From the NCBI RefSeq assembly GCF_040939455.1, contig NC_134122.1, positions 31,662,001 through 31,726,000 of the forward strand: 64,000 nt of DNA, written 5' to 3'. This stretch comes from Microcebus murinus (taxonomy: Eukaryota > Chordata > Mammalia > Primates > Cheirogaleidae). The position numbers were made by a program, and so were the translations under genes. Under the pieces are notes generated by a model. The model was not told the DNA's origin and did no database searches. It was given only the letters and a program-made list of their open reading frames with translations. Below, piece after piece: positions 9,815 through 22,589 of this stretch. The stretch's first letter is position 1. Each line of letters opens with the position of its first letter.

Positions 9815-11768
9815 CCCTGCAGGACACCGTGGATCAGCCCAGTCCACACCAGAGCCCCAGCCAGCTGCCCGGCGATGCCCCCTCCAGGCAGGGGCCAGGA
9901 CTGTCACTTTGGAGACAAGACAGTGTTTGTAACAATAGCGTACTCGCCACCACGGAACCCCATCCCAAATGCCCTGCCAGACCAGGAAGCTTCCTGAAGC
10001 ACAGCCTTCTACAGAGAGCGGTACAGCCCTGGCCCGGCCCGGGGCCCTCAGCCTGGACACGCGGCAGCTTCCGGAGTCTGTGTGGAGGCGGAGGTGACCC
10101 AGGCTGGCCCCTCTGCCCAGAGGAGCTGCCCTGAGGACCGTCTTGGTGCCCTGGGCGCTTCCCTGCCCTCCCCTTCCCCCCTCCTCCCCAGGTTCCCTTC
10201 AGACCCCAGAGGGGCCGGGGAGCCCGGCTTCCCTGCCGGCCTGAGGAGGGGAGCCCAGTCTTTGGGGGCTGACTGGGGCTCCTTCTCTGTGGCCCCTTCC
10301 TGGCCAAGGCAGTCCCCAGGGCTGCTCCCCACATACTGAGCCTTTTTCAAACAGTGGTACAAGTTCCCCTCAGCCAGTCTGCCCAGCCCGGCCCCCAGGT
10401 TCAAGGTGTCGGGGGCCGGGGGATGGGGTCTTTCCTGCCCCACCCCAACACCAACACACTCACACCTCCAGGCTGCTGGCAGAGGCTGTCCACGGAGGCC
10501 AGAGCCACAGTCTTGAGAAGTCTGGAAGCCCCTCCTTCAGCCCCACCACGACCCTGGGCAAGCCTAGCTGGGGCGGGGGCAGCCACGGTGGGCCCAGAGT
10601 GAGGGCTCGGGCATGTGTTGACAAACATCAGTAATCTGGTGTCCTCTGGGCTGGCTGGATGTTCCAAAAATTGGGCCTCCCATCTGCAGATACACCCCTG
10701 CAGGCCCTGGGGTACACCCCCTGTTCTCGCACACACACACGCACACACACTCAGAGGGACCACGTGTGCACACGGCCGTGTGCGTGGCGGCGTTTGCAGT
10801 TAACCACACTGAGCCACGCTGATGCACTGGGGTTCCAGGGCTGAGGCCGAGGCCCGGGAGGGCTGTGCCCTCAGACGCTACACATTCCCGCAGCCTGGGC
10901 GTGCACATACATGCCCGGGGACACGCAGCCATCAGAACACGCACATTCCAGCAGCCGCCCCGGTCTCCCCAGGTCCCCACGCAGAGCTGCGCACGCCTGT
11001 GTCCTGCAGCCAGAGGAAGAACCGTGGGGCTGTCAGGGGTGAGGAAATCCAGCGGCCTCCGTCTTCCCCTCACGCCCGCTTGAGCCTGTGTGTGGCCGGG
11101 CACCCCCTACCCCTCCCTGGAGGGCCACCCATGGCTCATTGCCTTGCCCCTCCGCATCAGTGCAGAGGAGCTCGGGAGTCTCCACGGGAGGCCTCCCCTG
11201 CCGGGGCCTAGAGGGAGAAACCTGGTGCCCATGCTGGCTGTGCCGGAGTGCACGGGTTGGGGACACTGTTCACAGGAACGGCCCAGGTCGCCCGAGAGTG
11301 CTGCCAGGTGCAGGCAGGCAGCGCACACGTTCTTGCCCAAACGCAGCCCATCTGGGGGACGGCAGGTCCCGTCGGCCCCCTTCCCACTCCCTGTCGGCTT
11401 TCGGTAGCTCTCGCATGCAGTTCTCTTAACAGCAGCTAGAAGCGATGCTTTAGTGGCCTAACCCAGAGTCAAACACTGCTCTTTCCAGCAAAGTCCGGCA
11501 GCTCGGCCTTACCCGCAGGAGGCGCCGATTAGTCTACTAACAGCCAAAGGCCCCGCCGCAGGGCTTTGGGAGGGCGAGCCCCCGGCATGGGCTTGCTGGT
11601 GGCAGGTGTCCTAGGAGCGATCTCCCGTGAACACCTGCCTGCGGGGGTGGCCGCTCCGGCCTGGCTCAGCCGTGCCCCTCCCAAGTCCTTCCCCTCCCTC
11701 CCCCACAGTGGAATTGTTGAAGTGTGGCGAGTCTGTGCTCGGGACAATAAAGCTTGTGACTGACGTCC
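9815..11768 (+). other. CLIP2: CLIP2 3' UTR
   Basis: This is untranslated sequence of about 1.95 kb between the TGA at 9812 and the expected cleavage site just after the AATAAA at 11746. It is GC-rich and has a short CA run near 10729-10752. I recognise no interspersed repeat in it, which fits a transcribed, selected region. Many open frames cross it, but none has splice or protein support. The exact end is inferred from the signal. Confidence 0.8.
11746..11751 (+). terminator. CLIP2: CLIP2 polyadenylation signal AATAAA
   Basis: A canonical AATAAA sits in GGGACAATAAAGCTTGTGA. GT-rich sequence that could serve as the downstream element follows at about 11786-11800 (GGTGTCTCTGTGG). It is the first good signal after the CLIP2 stop codon on this strand. 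Cleavage is expected about 15-25 bases downstream. Confidence 0.85.
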
Positions 11769-13690
11769 AGGACCCCGGCAGTCATCTGGTGTCTCTGTGG
11801 ACGCCTTGGGCTCCCCAGCCTCCCCCAGGTCTTGGGCCCCTGGTGCCAGGAGGCGGCCCTTGATCTGCTCTCTGCTGCCAGCTAGTTCCTGCTCCGATGC
11901 GGACGCGGAGGAGGGGCTGGAGGTGAGGGAGTCCCGGCCGAGATGCCCTGTCCCAGGAGAGGAGCCGGGGCAGGCCAGAGAGGGCGTGCCCGAGTTAGCA
12001 TTGGGATCTGAGTGAGAGTGGGCGTGCGGGGAAACAGCGAGAGCTCACGGGTCAGCCAGCACGCGTTTGCCGAGTCCAATGAGAACTCTTCCACCTGAAG
12101 TGAGGAACCATTTCCTGCAGCAAGCTTTCTGTGGGTCGGACGAACAGCGCGACCGCCGCCAGCTCCGAGGTGGGGCTGCCTCCCTGGGAGACCCCGCGAG
12201 GCCCCTGCGATGAGAGTTGAATGTGCCCTGTCTCGGGCTTGAGCAGCATCCTGGAGGGGGCAGTGGGACAGTCCCAGGGGGAGCGAGAGCTTACGGGATG
12301 GGCTGTGTGTGCAGGTGTGGACGGGGCTATTGGGACCCACAGGGGATTCTGATGAGCCATTACTGCCCCAAGGGGCGAAGCGAAGCAGCTGTCACTGGAA
12401 CCAGGCAAAAGCCACAGCCGGGGGACAGGCGGCCAATAGGCAGTGGTGCTGCCCAGTAGGGAAGGAGCTGGGGGAGCAAACACCCGACCCCTCTCTTCCC
12501 ACCACATCCTGACGGGCCCTCCTGCTGGCTGAGCCCGGGTTAGGGAGCACAGAGCGGATCTGGGGTGCGGACAGACCCGGGATAGATCTAAGCAGCACCC
12601 TATTCTCTGGGCTTCTGCTGCTCGGAATATAAATGGTCTCTGTCCTTCCAGAACTTACCTTACCAGCCCAGCGTTTTGAAATTCACAGAGCTGCAAACGG
12701 GAGCCTTTCCTCTCAAGACAGCCCACACCCCTGTGACCTGTGGTCCCTTTCTCTGCTGGACCAGAGGCGCTGGGTTGGCTGAGGGTGCTCACCATGTCAC
12801 CCTCCCCGGTGAGCATTCCCTCACCCCTTTGGCCTCCAGTGGGAACTCCACACCAGGGTCGTGGGGTCAGAGAAGAGCAAGGTCCCCACTCACGCATGTC
12901 CCGGCCACCAGTCAATGCGACAGTGTTGACAGCCCTGGTGTGGGCAGGGAAGGCGAGAGCAGCAGCAGGCGGGACTGTCGGGGGGTGGGGGGCCTGGTGC
13001 ACCTGCGAGGCCTGGGGGCAAGGCTCACCTGCTTTCCCAGGTCTGGCATCCTGAGCCCTCGGTCTGCCCAGGGCCTGACATCCAGGAGGGAGGAAAGCAA
13101 GCTGGAAGAGGATGGGGGTCCTGGGGGTGATAGATCTGCAGAGAGCTCCAGCCCTCAGGGGTCTAATAGTCTCAAGGGCTGGAAGACCCCCATGAGGGGG
13201 GGTGCAGTCGGAGGGCAGCATGGGCCCTTCAGAGGCTGCGGTGGGGTCTCTGACAGCACCACCCTGGAAAGAGCTCAGGCCCTGGACATCCTTGGGGTCC
13301 AGCCCAGCCCACCACCCTCTGGCTCTTGGGCTCATCCACTCCCCTGAGCCTCAGTTTCCTCATCTTTGAAATGGATGAAATAAAACAGACCTCGTGCACT
13401 GTGGGGTCTGAGTGGGACCCTGCAGAAACCCTTAGAATGCGGGCTCCGCCCAGGTGGTTTCCTCCCTGCTCCCAACCTAGCGGGGAAGCTGCAGAGCACA
13501 CAGGCAGGGGACATGTGCTCACACGTGACAGGAGCCTCGGAGCTCAGTGCAGCAGGTGGCCCCGCTTTGAAGCACCAGGAGCCAGCGGCAGGCAAGGTGC
13601 CCCCCCAGGCGTGGGGTTTCCGGAGGGCTGGGAGCTGGCTGCTCTGAACACAGAGGGTGCATGCACCCCCACCGTGCCTGGCTTGACTTT
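11769..13690. other. Intergenic sequence downstream of CLIP2, no gene seen
   Basis: The GC-rich sequence just after the CLIP2 polyadenylation site has several crossing open frames on both strands. None has a start context, splice signals or recognisable protein. A MIR-like fragment lies at about 13330-13430 (CTCAGTTTCCTCATCTTTGA). I see nothing else that can be named. Confidence 0.6.
13330..13430 (+). repeat. MIR fragment
   Basis: Contains GAGCCTCAGTTTCCTCATCT followed by GAAATGGATGAAATAAAACA, the central part of MIR. The AATAAA here belongs to the repeat. Confidence 0.7.
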
Positions 13691-13699
13691 TCTTTCTTA

Positions 13700-14235
13700 A
13701 CTTTTTAATATTCACATCACTTTAGATTTACAGAAGAATTGCAGAAAAATAGTGGAGTTCCCATACACTTTTCCCATTCCCCTGATGTTAACATCTGCAG
13801 GCCGGGCACAGTGGCTCACACCTGTAATCCTAGCACTCTGGGAGGCCGAGGCCGGAGGATTGTTTCAGCTCAGTAGTTCAAGACCAGCCTGAGCAAGAGC
13901 AAGACCCTGTCTCTACCAAAGATAGAAAAGTTAGCTGGGCGTGAGGGCGTGAGCCACTGTACATTAATCCAAACTAGGAAGTGAATGTGATGGGTATAGC
14001 ATCACCAGCATGGGCTTTATTTGGATTTCCCCAGTTTTCCCACTAATGTCCTTTTCCTGTTCCAGGATCGCACACTGTATTTATTCATCGTGTCTCCTTA
14101 GTCTCTCCAGTCTGTGACAGTTCCTCAGACCTCCCTTGTCTTTCATGACCTTGGCATATTTGGAGACCCCTGGCCATTTATTTTGTGGAATGTCCCTCAG
14201 TTGGATTTTTCTCCTGATCATATCGAGGTCATGCA
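13700..14235 (+). repeat. Old L1-like fragment split by an Alu monomer
   Basis: Phrases such as TTTACAGAAGAATTGCAGAA and CCCACTAATGTCCTTTTCCT belong to the same ancient family as the block at 8.3-8.9 kb. An Alu left arm at 13800-13955 interrupts it. Classification is tentative. Confidence 0.55.
13800..13955 (+). repeat. Alu left-arm fragment
   Basis: GGCCGGGCACAGTGGCTCAC through GAGCAAGAGCAAGACCCTGT and GATAGAAAAGTTAGCTGGGC, ending abruptly with no right arm. It sits inside the older L1-like block. Confidence 0.85.
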
Positions 14236-14869
14236 TCCTTGGGAAGGCGGCTAGGAGGGGATGTGTCCACCCAGGGCATCAAACCAGGGAAGAAGTGAGG
14301 TTGAAATGTCTAATTACTGGTGACCTTAACCTTGATACTGGAATAAAGTGATGGGTGCCAGGATGCTCCACCATAAAATTACTTTTCCCTCTGTATAATT
14401 CCTAAATATCTTGAAGGAGATGCTTTAGGCTGTTTTAAATACCCTGTTTCTCCTTAAACCTTCACCACCAAGTTGAGCATCCACCCATGGATCTCGCTTG
14501 CAGCAGTTAGCACTGTGATTGTTGTGGCTTTCTAGCTTCTTCGTTTGCTGGAATTCTGTTAGGAAGGGCTGCCTTTTCTCCCCATCAGCCCAGCTGTTTA
14601 TAGCAGTGTGGACCCGTGGGTATTTGATGCTTTGGGCGGAATCCAAGGCTCTCAGTGTGTGCCTTGTTGCTCAAGTTTTCTAGCTGTGGCCATCGGGAGC
14701 TCCTTCAGCTGGTTCCTCTGCCCCTTGACACGCCCTCATCTTTTGGATTTTCAAGCGCTTCTTTACTGTTTGGTACTCCAAGATGCCTCAGGCTCATCCT
14801 GTGTTCTCCCTTCCCCAGCCCTGGAACCAGCCAGTGAGAGATGAAGGTAAAGCACAAACAACCAGGGGG

Positions 14870-15870
14870 CAAAAAACCCAGATTATTGAACTTCATTAAA
14901 ACATAAAACCTTTGTAACGAACGTCAAGGGTCACCCACTGAATGTGAGAAAATGTTTGCAAATCATGTAAGGGCCTCAGATCCAGACTGTGGAAGGAATT
15001 CTTTCAACTCAACAATAAATAGACAAATAACCCGATTTTTAAATGTGCAGAGGATCTGAATACACATTTCTCCAAAGAATATATACAAATGACCAATAAA
15101 CACATAAAAAGATGTTCAACGTCACTAGTCATTAGGGAAATGCAAATCAAAGCCACAGCAAGATACACTAGGATGGCTAAAATTTTAAGACAGACAATCA
15201 CAAGTGTTGGCAAGGATGTGGAGAAATTGGAACTCTCATACATTGCTGGTGGGGGTGCAAATTGGTGCTCTGGAAACGTTTGGCCGTTCCTCGAAATGTT
15301 AAACATAGAGTTATCAGATGAGTCAGCAGTTTTACTCTTAGGTATATACTCAAGATAAAACAAATCTATGTAAAACCTTGTACATAAATATTCAAAGCAT
15401 TATTCATGATAGCCAAAAAGTGGAAACCATACAAATGTCCGATCAACAGATGAATGGATAAACAAAGTGTGGTATATCCATATAATGGAACATTACTTGG
15501 TCATAAAAAGGGACGAAATTGGTACATACTGCAAAGTGGATGAACGTCCAGAGCATCCTGCTACGTGAAAAGAAGCCGGACACAGAAGGTCACTTCATGT
15601 CTTATTCCACGTATGTGAAACATCCAGAATGGATAAATCCATGGAGCCAGAAGGCGGCTTGTTGGTTGCTCGGGGTTGAGGAAAGAGGAAATGAGGAGAA
15701 ACTGCTTAACAGATATGGGGTTTACTTTGGGGTGATGGGAAATAGTTTGGAACTAGATAGAGGTGGTGGTTGCATAACATTGTGTATGTACCGTATACCT
15801 CTGCGCGCCTCTATGAAACGATTCATTTTATGTTTCGTGCACTTCACCTCAATAAGTTATTTTTTTTAAA
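14870..15870 (+). repeat. L1 LINE fragment: end of ORF2 and 3' UTR
   Basis: About 1 kb of plus-strand L1. Recognisable pieces are GGGAAATGCAAATCAAAGCC, AAGTGTTGGCAAGGATGTGG, ATTCATGATAGCCAAAAAGT and TGGAACATTACTTGGTCATA. Stops and frameshifts break the reverse transcriptase C-terminal frame, so it is a dead copy. The 3' UTR with TTGGAACTAGATAGAGGTGG ends near 15870. Confidence 0.88.
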
Positions 15871-17340
15871 TCTTACATTATTTGCTAAGGTTTCCACATG
15901 TGTACCAGTGTGATTAGGAGGAGTGTGATTTGTTATTATTAGAACTAAACTGTATTAGGAATCTTCATTAAATGGTGATGGGTATTTTTATTGGTTCAGG
16001 TAATTTCAGGGGAAAAAAATCAACCGGAGCAATGTATCATATTAAAAGAATAAGGGAGAAAAAAACCACCAAGAACTGTTCCAGCCACCGCACTAGGCTG
16101 CAGGGGCACGGAGGGCTGGGCAGGGGTGAATGGATCTGTTTGATGTCACTTGCTTCAAAAGGTGTGAAGGGTCCCACGTGAATACAGGGGCAGACTCAGC
16201 CTGTTCTTTCTCCCAGGCAGAACCGCTGTGCTTACGGATGGTAATTAAGGGATGGGTAGAGAGAGATTTGACAGGGTCGATATCTGGTATTGCCACTCAG
16301 CGTCACCATTACTGTGACATCTGAGGACGAAGACAGTGACGAAACTGTCCAGACCCTGCTCAAGCTTCTGCACGGTGAAAAAAGCCCAGACGGAGGTGCC
16401 TTTTATGAAATATTCTCCCAGCAAAATCTAGAAGACAAGGACATCTCAGATGTTCTAACATCATAAGCATTACGGGCGGAAGAACCCCTGGCATGGTGGT
16501 GATCTTCAGTGTCAGCCGTGCAAGAAAAATGACATGAAATAGAAGATTGGGTAGAACCTGGGAGAGAGGAAGACTAGGAATCCAAAGCAAAGACAAGCAA
16601 CAGAAGCCACCAAGCAGCGACTTCACAGCATGCCAAGACAATCAAGAATCTCTTAAGTCAGAAGGCCACGTTTGCCACGGGACTCTTGGAAATCAGAAAG
16701 AAACGAGGGAAGGAAGAACAATAAGCAAGAAAAACAAACTAGGTGGGACACAGTGTTTTGAGACATCATGATCTTGACACGGCTGGTGTTTGGTTCTTGG
16801 AGGACGCTGCGGATGGAGGTGGAGCGGTCTTTGCCCCAGGACGTGGAGACGGAGGAGGATGAGGATGGTCCAGATGACATTCCTACTGGCCCGAGAGTGA
16901 CACAGCGACTAACGGACCAGTGGGTGGTCCCCATCCCCAGGGAGGCTGCAGCCACGCCAAGAGGGCTTTGATTTCCTGTTCTTTTTGTCTAAGAAAAAAT
17001 CATTTCCAGGAGAATATTCTCCTGGATAACTATTCGGATAATTTCCACCATCGAACTTAATAAACTGACCTTGACATTTCAAATAGAAGAAAAACACAGG
17101 AGGACTTCCAGTTGAGGGTGGAGAAACCATGACGCGGCCTGTCCCAACTTTCCACCGTGACAGCCACGGAGACGACGATAAACACCAGTTCCACGTTGGA
17201 GGTCACGTGGGATGGGGTGGAGTTGGGGGCCGAAGGGGAGAGGAACTGCTCATACCTAAGATTTCAGCAGAATTGGTGGTGGTATTTTTAAGGTGTTCTT
17301 TTAAATTATGATATTTTTTAGATGTTTGGGATATTTTATA
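15871..17340. other. Unclassified interval, possible old retrocopy pieces
   Basis: I recognise no standard repeat here. Two short open stretches look protein-like: one at 16272-16466 (+, acidic, ends in TAA) and one at 16768-16974 (+, with an acidic EEDEDGPDD motif). Neither matches a protein I know. No promoter, splice sites or poly-A tract mark a clear retrocopy. Confidence 0.4.
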
Positions 17341-17344
17341 ATCA

Positions 17345-17880
17345 TTTTTTATTTTGCCTTTTTGTCAAGGTGTAACTTACATGCAGTAAAACACAAAAAT
17401 GTTAGGTGTCCAGATTGATGAATTTTTCCATAAATAGATACCAGTGTAATCACCACTCAGATCAAAATAGAGAACATTTCCAACTCCAAGCGAGCTCTGT
17501 TGTGCCCCTTCCCAGCCAACATTCTACCCCCACTCTGAAAAATAATGACGATTTCCACCACTGTCACCATAGACTGTTGCTCAGGCCGACGTCAAACCCC
17601 TGAGCTCCAGCTATCCTCCCGCCTCAGCCTCCCAGAGATCCAGGATTACTGGTGTGAGCCACCGCGCCCAGCCAACCATAGATGGATTTTGCTTATTTTT
17701 GACCTTAATACAAAGGGAATCACACAGTATGTACTATTTGGGGTTTGGGGTTTTTAGCTCAATGTTACATCTTGTGAGATTCACTCCTTTCTTTTCTTAC
17801 TGTTGTATAGTATTCCATTATGTGAATATACCACAATTTACTTACCCGTTCTCTTCTTGATGCACAGTTGGGTTGAAAAA
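17345..17880 (-). repeat. L1M-type fragment split by an Alu piece
   Basis: The outer parts carry L1 3'-region phrases in minus orientation (AAGGTGTAACTTACATGCAG; CACTCAGATCAAAATAGAGA; TTGTATAGTATTCCATTATG). An Alu minus-strand piece at about 17585-17680 interrupts them (GCCTCAGCCTCCCAGAGATC to GTGTGAGCCACCGCGCCCAG). Confidence 0.75.
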
Positions 17881-17899
17881 TATTATATAATATACCAGT

Positions 17900-19190
17900 C
17901 AAGACAATGAAGAAGATGAAGGTTCTTATGGCATTATATGATACAGTAAGACCCACAGAGGGTCTGAATCTGGGACCTGGGAGGTCTGATGACATTAATT
18001 GTCATCTTTCCCTCCACTGCCCCTGGCTCAGGCCACAGGGAGACCCGGATGTGTGCTGGGAAGTGGACTCAACCCGTGGGGAGCCCTGCAGTCGCTGCTG
18101 AGGCGGGAGGCCGAGCACAGGTGCACCCCCAGGGGCAGACTGAGAACTCCATTCACCTGGGACTATCAGAAGGGCGGACCAAACGCGTGACACAGGGGCC
18201 TCTTTCTGTGCGTTTGCTCTCACTGAGCTATTCCCAGATCAGAGAGTCAGTAAAGAGGGGGAGAAAACCCCCAGCAGTGTAGAACCTACAAAAGCTCCTG
18301 CAGAACAAAGGAAACGGACAGTGTTTGGGAAACCCAGAGCAGAAGAGCAAACGTCTGAAAACAGTGCAAGGCACAGTCCAGAAGAATGACCGGTTTGTGC
18401 CTCTTGAGGCGCTAGATTTCATTATTTAAAATTTCCTCGTGCTATACTTTCTCCTGATTTGCCAGATGAAATATAAGTGCTTCAAAGCACATGGCAACAC
18501 TTGAAGGAAAGCACAGGAAACCCCCAAAGAAGATCCAAACCCCGAGTTGTGAGCTGACACTCAAGCCACCGCTGCCCGGGGACATCCCCTGGTGTCAGAA
18601 CCCGAAGGCTTAGGATGTAACAGCCACAGGGGCTCAGAGAACAAGGCTGGCAAAGTAGAAAGTTGGAACCGAGACACCTGCCAAAGTCAGAGACGACAGA
18701 GCCACAACCTCCTTAGAAGTGTGGGCTAGAAACTCTTTGCCCTGGCAAACGGAGGGGACAAGGAAGCTGTGTCTTGGCCTAGACTCTGAGTAGGGGGGGA
18801 AAAGTCACAGGAGAATGTCTAACAACAAAACTCTCCAAAAGATTGGAGTTTGAATTTGTGTCACTGGGGTGGTTCAGGACATGCTAAGCCAAGAAATGAC
18901 AGCACTCCTGGGACAGAGTGCCCGGCAGAAGCAAATGCAATTCTGCTCTGACGGAGGGACTGTCATTGTGGGTCATGCAGGCTTCTCACTGAACCTAAGC
19001 TCACAATCCAAAATTCAAAAATAAACAAAGCTGAAGCTACCAAATCTAGTAGAAAAAGAACTTTACAGACTGGAATTGTAGGATACAACACACACAGCAC
19101 ATACCTTGACATTTTAAAGGAATACGATTGAATCAAAACCAGGAGCAAGGGATGCCAAACTATCAAAAAAGACCAGACTGGTTTGAAAAG
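17900..19190. other. Unclassified intergenic interval
   Basis: No gene is supported. From about 18480 the sequence is A-rich on the + strand, with phrases such as ACAAAGCTGAAGCTACCAAA. It could be the 5' part of a very old LINE or another retroelement, but I cannot assign it. Confidence 0.35.
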
Positions 19191-19196
19191 ATCTAA

Positions 19197-19532
<336 letters not shown>

Positions 19533-19936
19533 GAATGTGAAGTACATTATAAATAAAAGGAAATCCACACCTAGGCATGTTATATGAAACATACAGAATG
19601 CCAAAGACAAAGATCCAAGCAGGACTCACGGGGTGTAACCATAACAACCTTACTTCTGTCTCTCAATTTGTCCTTAAACCTCTTCAGTTGGAGGTGGTCT
19701 TGCCCCTCCCACTTGGATGACAGCCTGGGCAGGCCCCTCCACCTTGCCAGGCGCTCAAAGGTAGGAGGGTCTGAGGTCACTTCAACTGCAGACCTAGCCT
19801 CGGTGCAGGACTTGGAATCCTGGGCGCCTGCCCGCTGCGGGGAAGGCACAGCAAAGTCTGCAGGGGGCCTTGTTCAGAGACAGCAACCCCACTCTCGCCC
19901 AGGACTTGGGATTCACCGCGCAGCTCTCCCCAAGCC

Positions 19937-20150
19937 ACCGGTTCTCGACTGGGGGGAATGTTGCCCCAGGGGACATGTGCAAGTGTCTAGGGACACTTTT
20001 GGTGGTCACAACGGGGGCCTGCTACTGGCACGTAGTGAGTAAAGATCGAAGATGCTGCCGAGTTCTTGACAATGCACAGGACAGCGCCCAGGACAAAGAG
20101 GTATCTGGCCCAAACCATCATAGTGCTGAGGTTGAGACGCTGCCCCGAAA
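19937..20150 (-). mobile_element. MER5A-like hAT element
   Basis: The + strand reads CACCGGTTCTCGACTGGGGG, then TTGCCCCAGGGGACATGTGC and GGACACTTTTGGTGGTCACA, the reverse orientation of MER5A. It is a non-autonomous, ancient DNA transposon with a diverged far end. Confidence 0.8.
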
Positions 20151-20224
20151 CAACCCTCCTCTGCCATCTTCTCAGCACCGCTGCGCCTCCAGCTGGGCGA
20201 GGCTGCCTTGGACATTGTGACCAG

Positions 20225-20340
20225 TGACTGAGACCCAGGTTCACCTCTGACTCTGGCACTGACCAGCCGGGCAGGGCCCTTCCCTCTTCAGCCTCAGTTT
20301 CCTCATCCGTACAGTGGGAGCATAGTGTCAAGACGTGGTG
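20225..20340 (+). repeat. MIR fragment
   Basis: ACTCTGGCACTGACCAGCCG, then TTCAGCCTCAGTTTCCTCAT, the MIR core and 3' half. Confidence 0.75.
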
Positions 20341-21470
20341 GGTGTCACAGGGAAATGCTGGGATTCCTGAGTTGTGCAGGGGTGGGGGTATCACCCTTCT
20401 CTGGGTCACAGCTGGGACGGGGCCTGGGGGCACCCGGTCCTGCTTTGGGGGAAGACGAGACAGGACTCGGAGCAACAGTGTCTGGGGTGGGGGCTGAGCC
20501 ACTGCGGCCTGAAGCAAGGTGTCCTCAGGACACCTCCACCCCAGTGTGCCCGTCACTGGCCTTTGGCTGCCGTGACCATCCAGTGCAGCCACACGGTGTC
20601 TGTGACATGGCGGGGGCAGCTCAGGGACTGGAATCCCCTCTTTGCCTGACCGGGAGGCACGGATCGGACCCTCCAGGTCTCACGGGGCGACATTTGTCTT
20701 CTCCGCTGAGGGACCTGGGGCTGAAGAGCAGGAGCGGAGGCTGGAAGTTGGTGACACCGCGCACCCTTGGGCCGGGGAGACCCGTCAGCCAAGTCTCACC
20801 TGTGATGCTTCCCACTCACCACCAGGTGGCACCCTCGGCCCTCTCTTCGCTGCATGTCACTTCCTTGCGGGGCGCGGGAGACAGGCAGGGCCGGGCTCAC
20901 AAGCCAGAACAGGAGGCACCCAGACATCCCAGCTTCTGGACCCGGAGCTCCCTGTCCCTTTGGCGGCCCCGACTTGGTTCAGGCCTCTCCAGAGGATCCA
21001 TCTGTGTCCACTCAGCTTTCTCGGGGACAGCACTATGTCCCTGCACGCAGCCTCCCTCCCTGCTGCCCTCCCGGATCAGGTGCTGCCTCCTCCCTGCGCT
21101 GCCCGCCTGGCCGGGCTTCTCTGTCCTCCACCCTGCCATCACTTCGCTCCTGCCGGGGTGCTCGCCTTGGGCCCTCTCCTACCCCCCAGGAGTGGCTGCA
21201 AAATGCCTTGAGACTGAAGTTTGGGATCCAGTGTAAATTCAGTAGGCAACATGGTACAGGGCAAATAACCAGGAGGCTTAGTTCTAGAATCTTCCCTGGA
21301 ACCTTGGGCAAGGCTTTCTGTTCTGTCCCTCCAGCCCAGCAGCAGAGGGAAGGACCTGCCGTCTCCAGGGCTGGGGCGACACCCTGCAGACGCCCTCACT
21401 GCCTCCCTCTCCGGCTGCAGCCGCCACCCTGCCCTCTGACACACGGGCAGCTGGGCACGGGATTTCCCAG
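20341..21470. other. Intergenic GC-rich interval, no gene supported
   Basis: Long overlapping open frames cross this stretch in several frames on both strands, including one of 303 codons. Being open in many frames at once is what GC-rich, stop-poor sequence gives. No repeat is recognised. Confidence 0.6.
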
Positions 21471-21475
21471 GCATC

Positions 21476-21562
21476 TTGGTTTCGAACTCTTGACCTCGAG
21501 CAATCCACCGCCTCGGCCTCCCAGAGTGCTAGGATTACAGGTGTGAGCCTCCACGCCAGGCC
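21476..21562 (-). repeat. Alu fragment (left arm)
   Basis: TTTCGAACTCTTGACCTCGA, GCCTCCCAGAGTGCTAGGAT and the terminal CCACGCCAGGCC on the + strand show the 5' part of a minus-strand Alu. Confidence 0.85.
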
Positions 21563-21739
21563 TTCCCAGCCATCTTGGGTTGCCCCTCGCTAGGTCTGTG
21601 TCCCTGGACCCCATGATGCTCGTCACTTTCTGTTCTTTAGTCCCGGTTCTTGTCCCGACCTCCTTCCAGTGCCACACCTCCCCCGCTCAGTGCAGATCCC
21701 GGCTCAAACCCCACACCCTCAGGTAAGCCCCTCCAAGTG

Positions 21740-21740
21740 A

Positions 21741-21777
<37 letters not shown>

Positions 21778-21870
21778 CACCCCCCCACACATATACAAAC
21801 ATACATGCACACACACATGTGTACATGCATTGCAGGCATATAAGCACACATGCACATGCACACACATACG
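21740..21870 (+). repeat. (CA)n microsatellite and CA-rich flank
   Basis: A perfect AC repeat of about 34 bases starts near 21741. CA/TG-rich sequence with ATGCAC and ACATGTGT variants extends to about 21870. Likely polymorphic in length. Confidence 0.93.
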
Positions 21871-21989
21871 CAGTTTTTCTTCCCTCCGCCCTCTCTCCCC
21901 CTTCCCAGCACCTGCCACGGCCTGCAGAGACACAGCTACAGGGGCCAGGGGCCCGTGTTTGTCTTACCCCTAACCCCCCCTTGTAAATT

Positions 21990-22300
21990 GACGAATACTA
22001 ATTGTATCCATTATATTTATGCTGTACAACATGAGGTTTTGACTATGTGTACATTGCAGAATGGCTACATCAAGGTATTAACATGCGTCGCCCCACATTT
22101 GTGTCTTCTGTGTGCAGGTGGTGAGATTTAAAATCTGCTCTCAGCAATGTTCATGTACACAATACGTGGTCGTTAACTACAGGCACCCTGTTGTGGGGTG
22201 GATCTCTTGAACGCATTCCTCCCGCCCAACTGAAATTTTGTATCCTTTGATCAACATCTGCTCAAACCCCCCTCCCATCCATATCTCTGACTTTTTTTTT
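21990..22300 (-). repeat. L1-type LINE 3' fragment, orientation tentative
   Basis: Contains GTACAACATGAGGTTTTGAC, TGGCTACATCAAGGTATTAA and TTGTATCCTTTGATCAACAT, phrases typical of primate L1 3' ends. Diverged. Confidence 0.6.
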
Positions 22301-22589
22301 TTAAACCTAACCCCCAATATGATGGTGATCGCTGACTCTCAGCTCAGTGCTCAATGAGTCATCGTCAAATAGATTTATCCCCCTCACACACCTTGCCTTG
22401 CCTCCTCCTTGCTGCTCTTCCAGAGCTCCAAACACGCCCAGGTTTCCCCTCCATTCTGACAAATTCTCCTCTTTCTGTACTCTTTGCAAGTCATTTAATT
22501 GACATCATTTTTTAAAAATTGTAATCTGAGTTTATATGACCATCCTTATCTGGAATCTCCAAGCTTTTAGCTATTGTTTCCTTTTTTGT

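Noticed and set aside
13374..13384. Alternative polyadenylation signal after CLIP2
   Set aside because: The AATAAA is inside a MIR fragment 1.6 kb beyond the better signal at 11746.
14870..15870. Functional reverse transcriptase gene
   Set aside because: It is the broken 3' end of an L1 ORF2 with stops and frameshifts.
20325..21236. Plus-strand open frame of 303 codons in the intergenic region
   Set aside because: Several other frames are open over the same bases, the product is low-complexity, and no promoter or polyadenylation signal matches.
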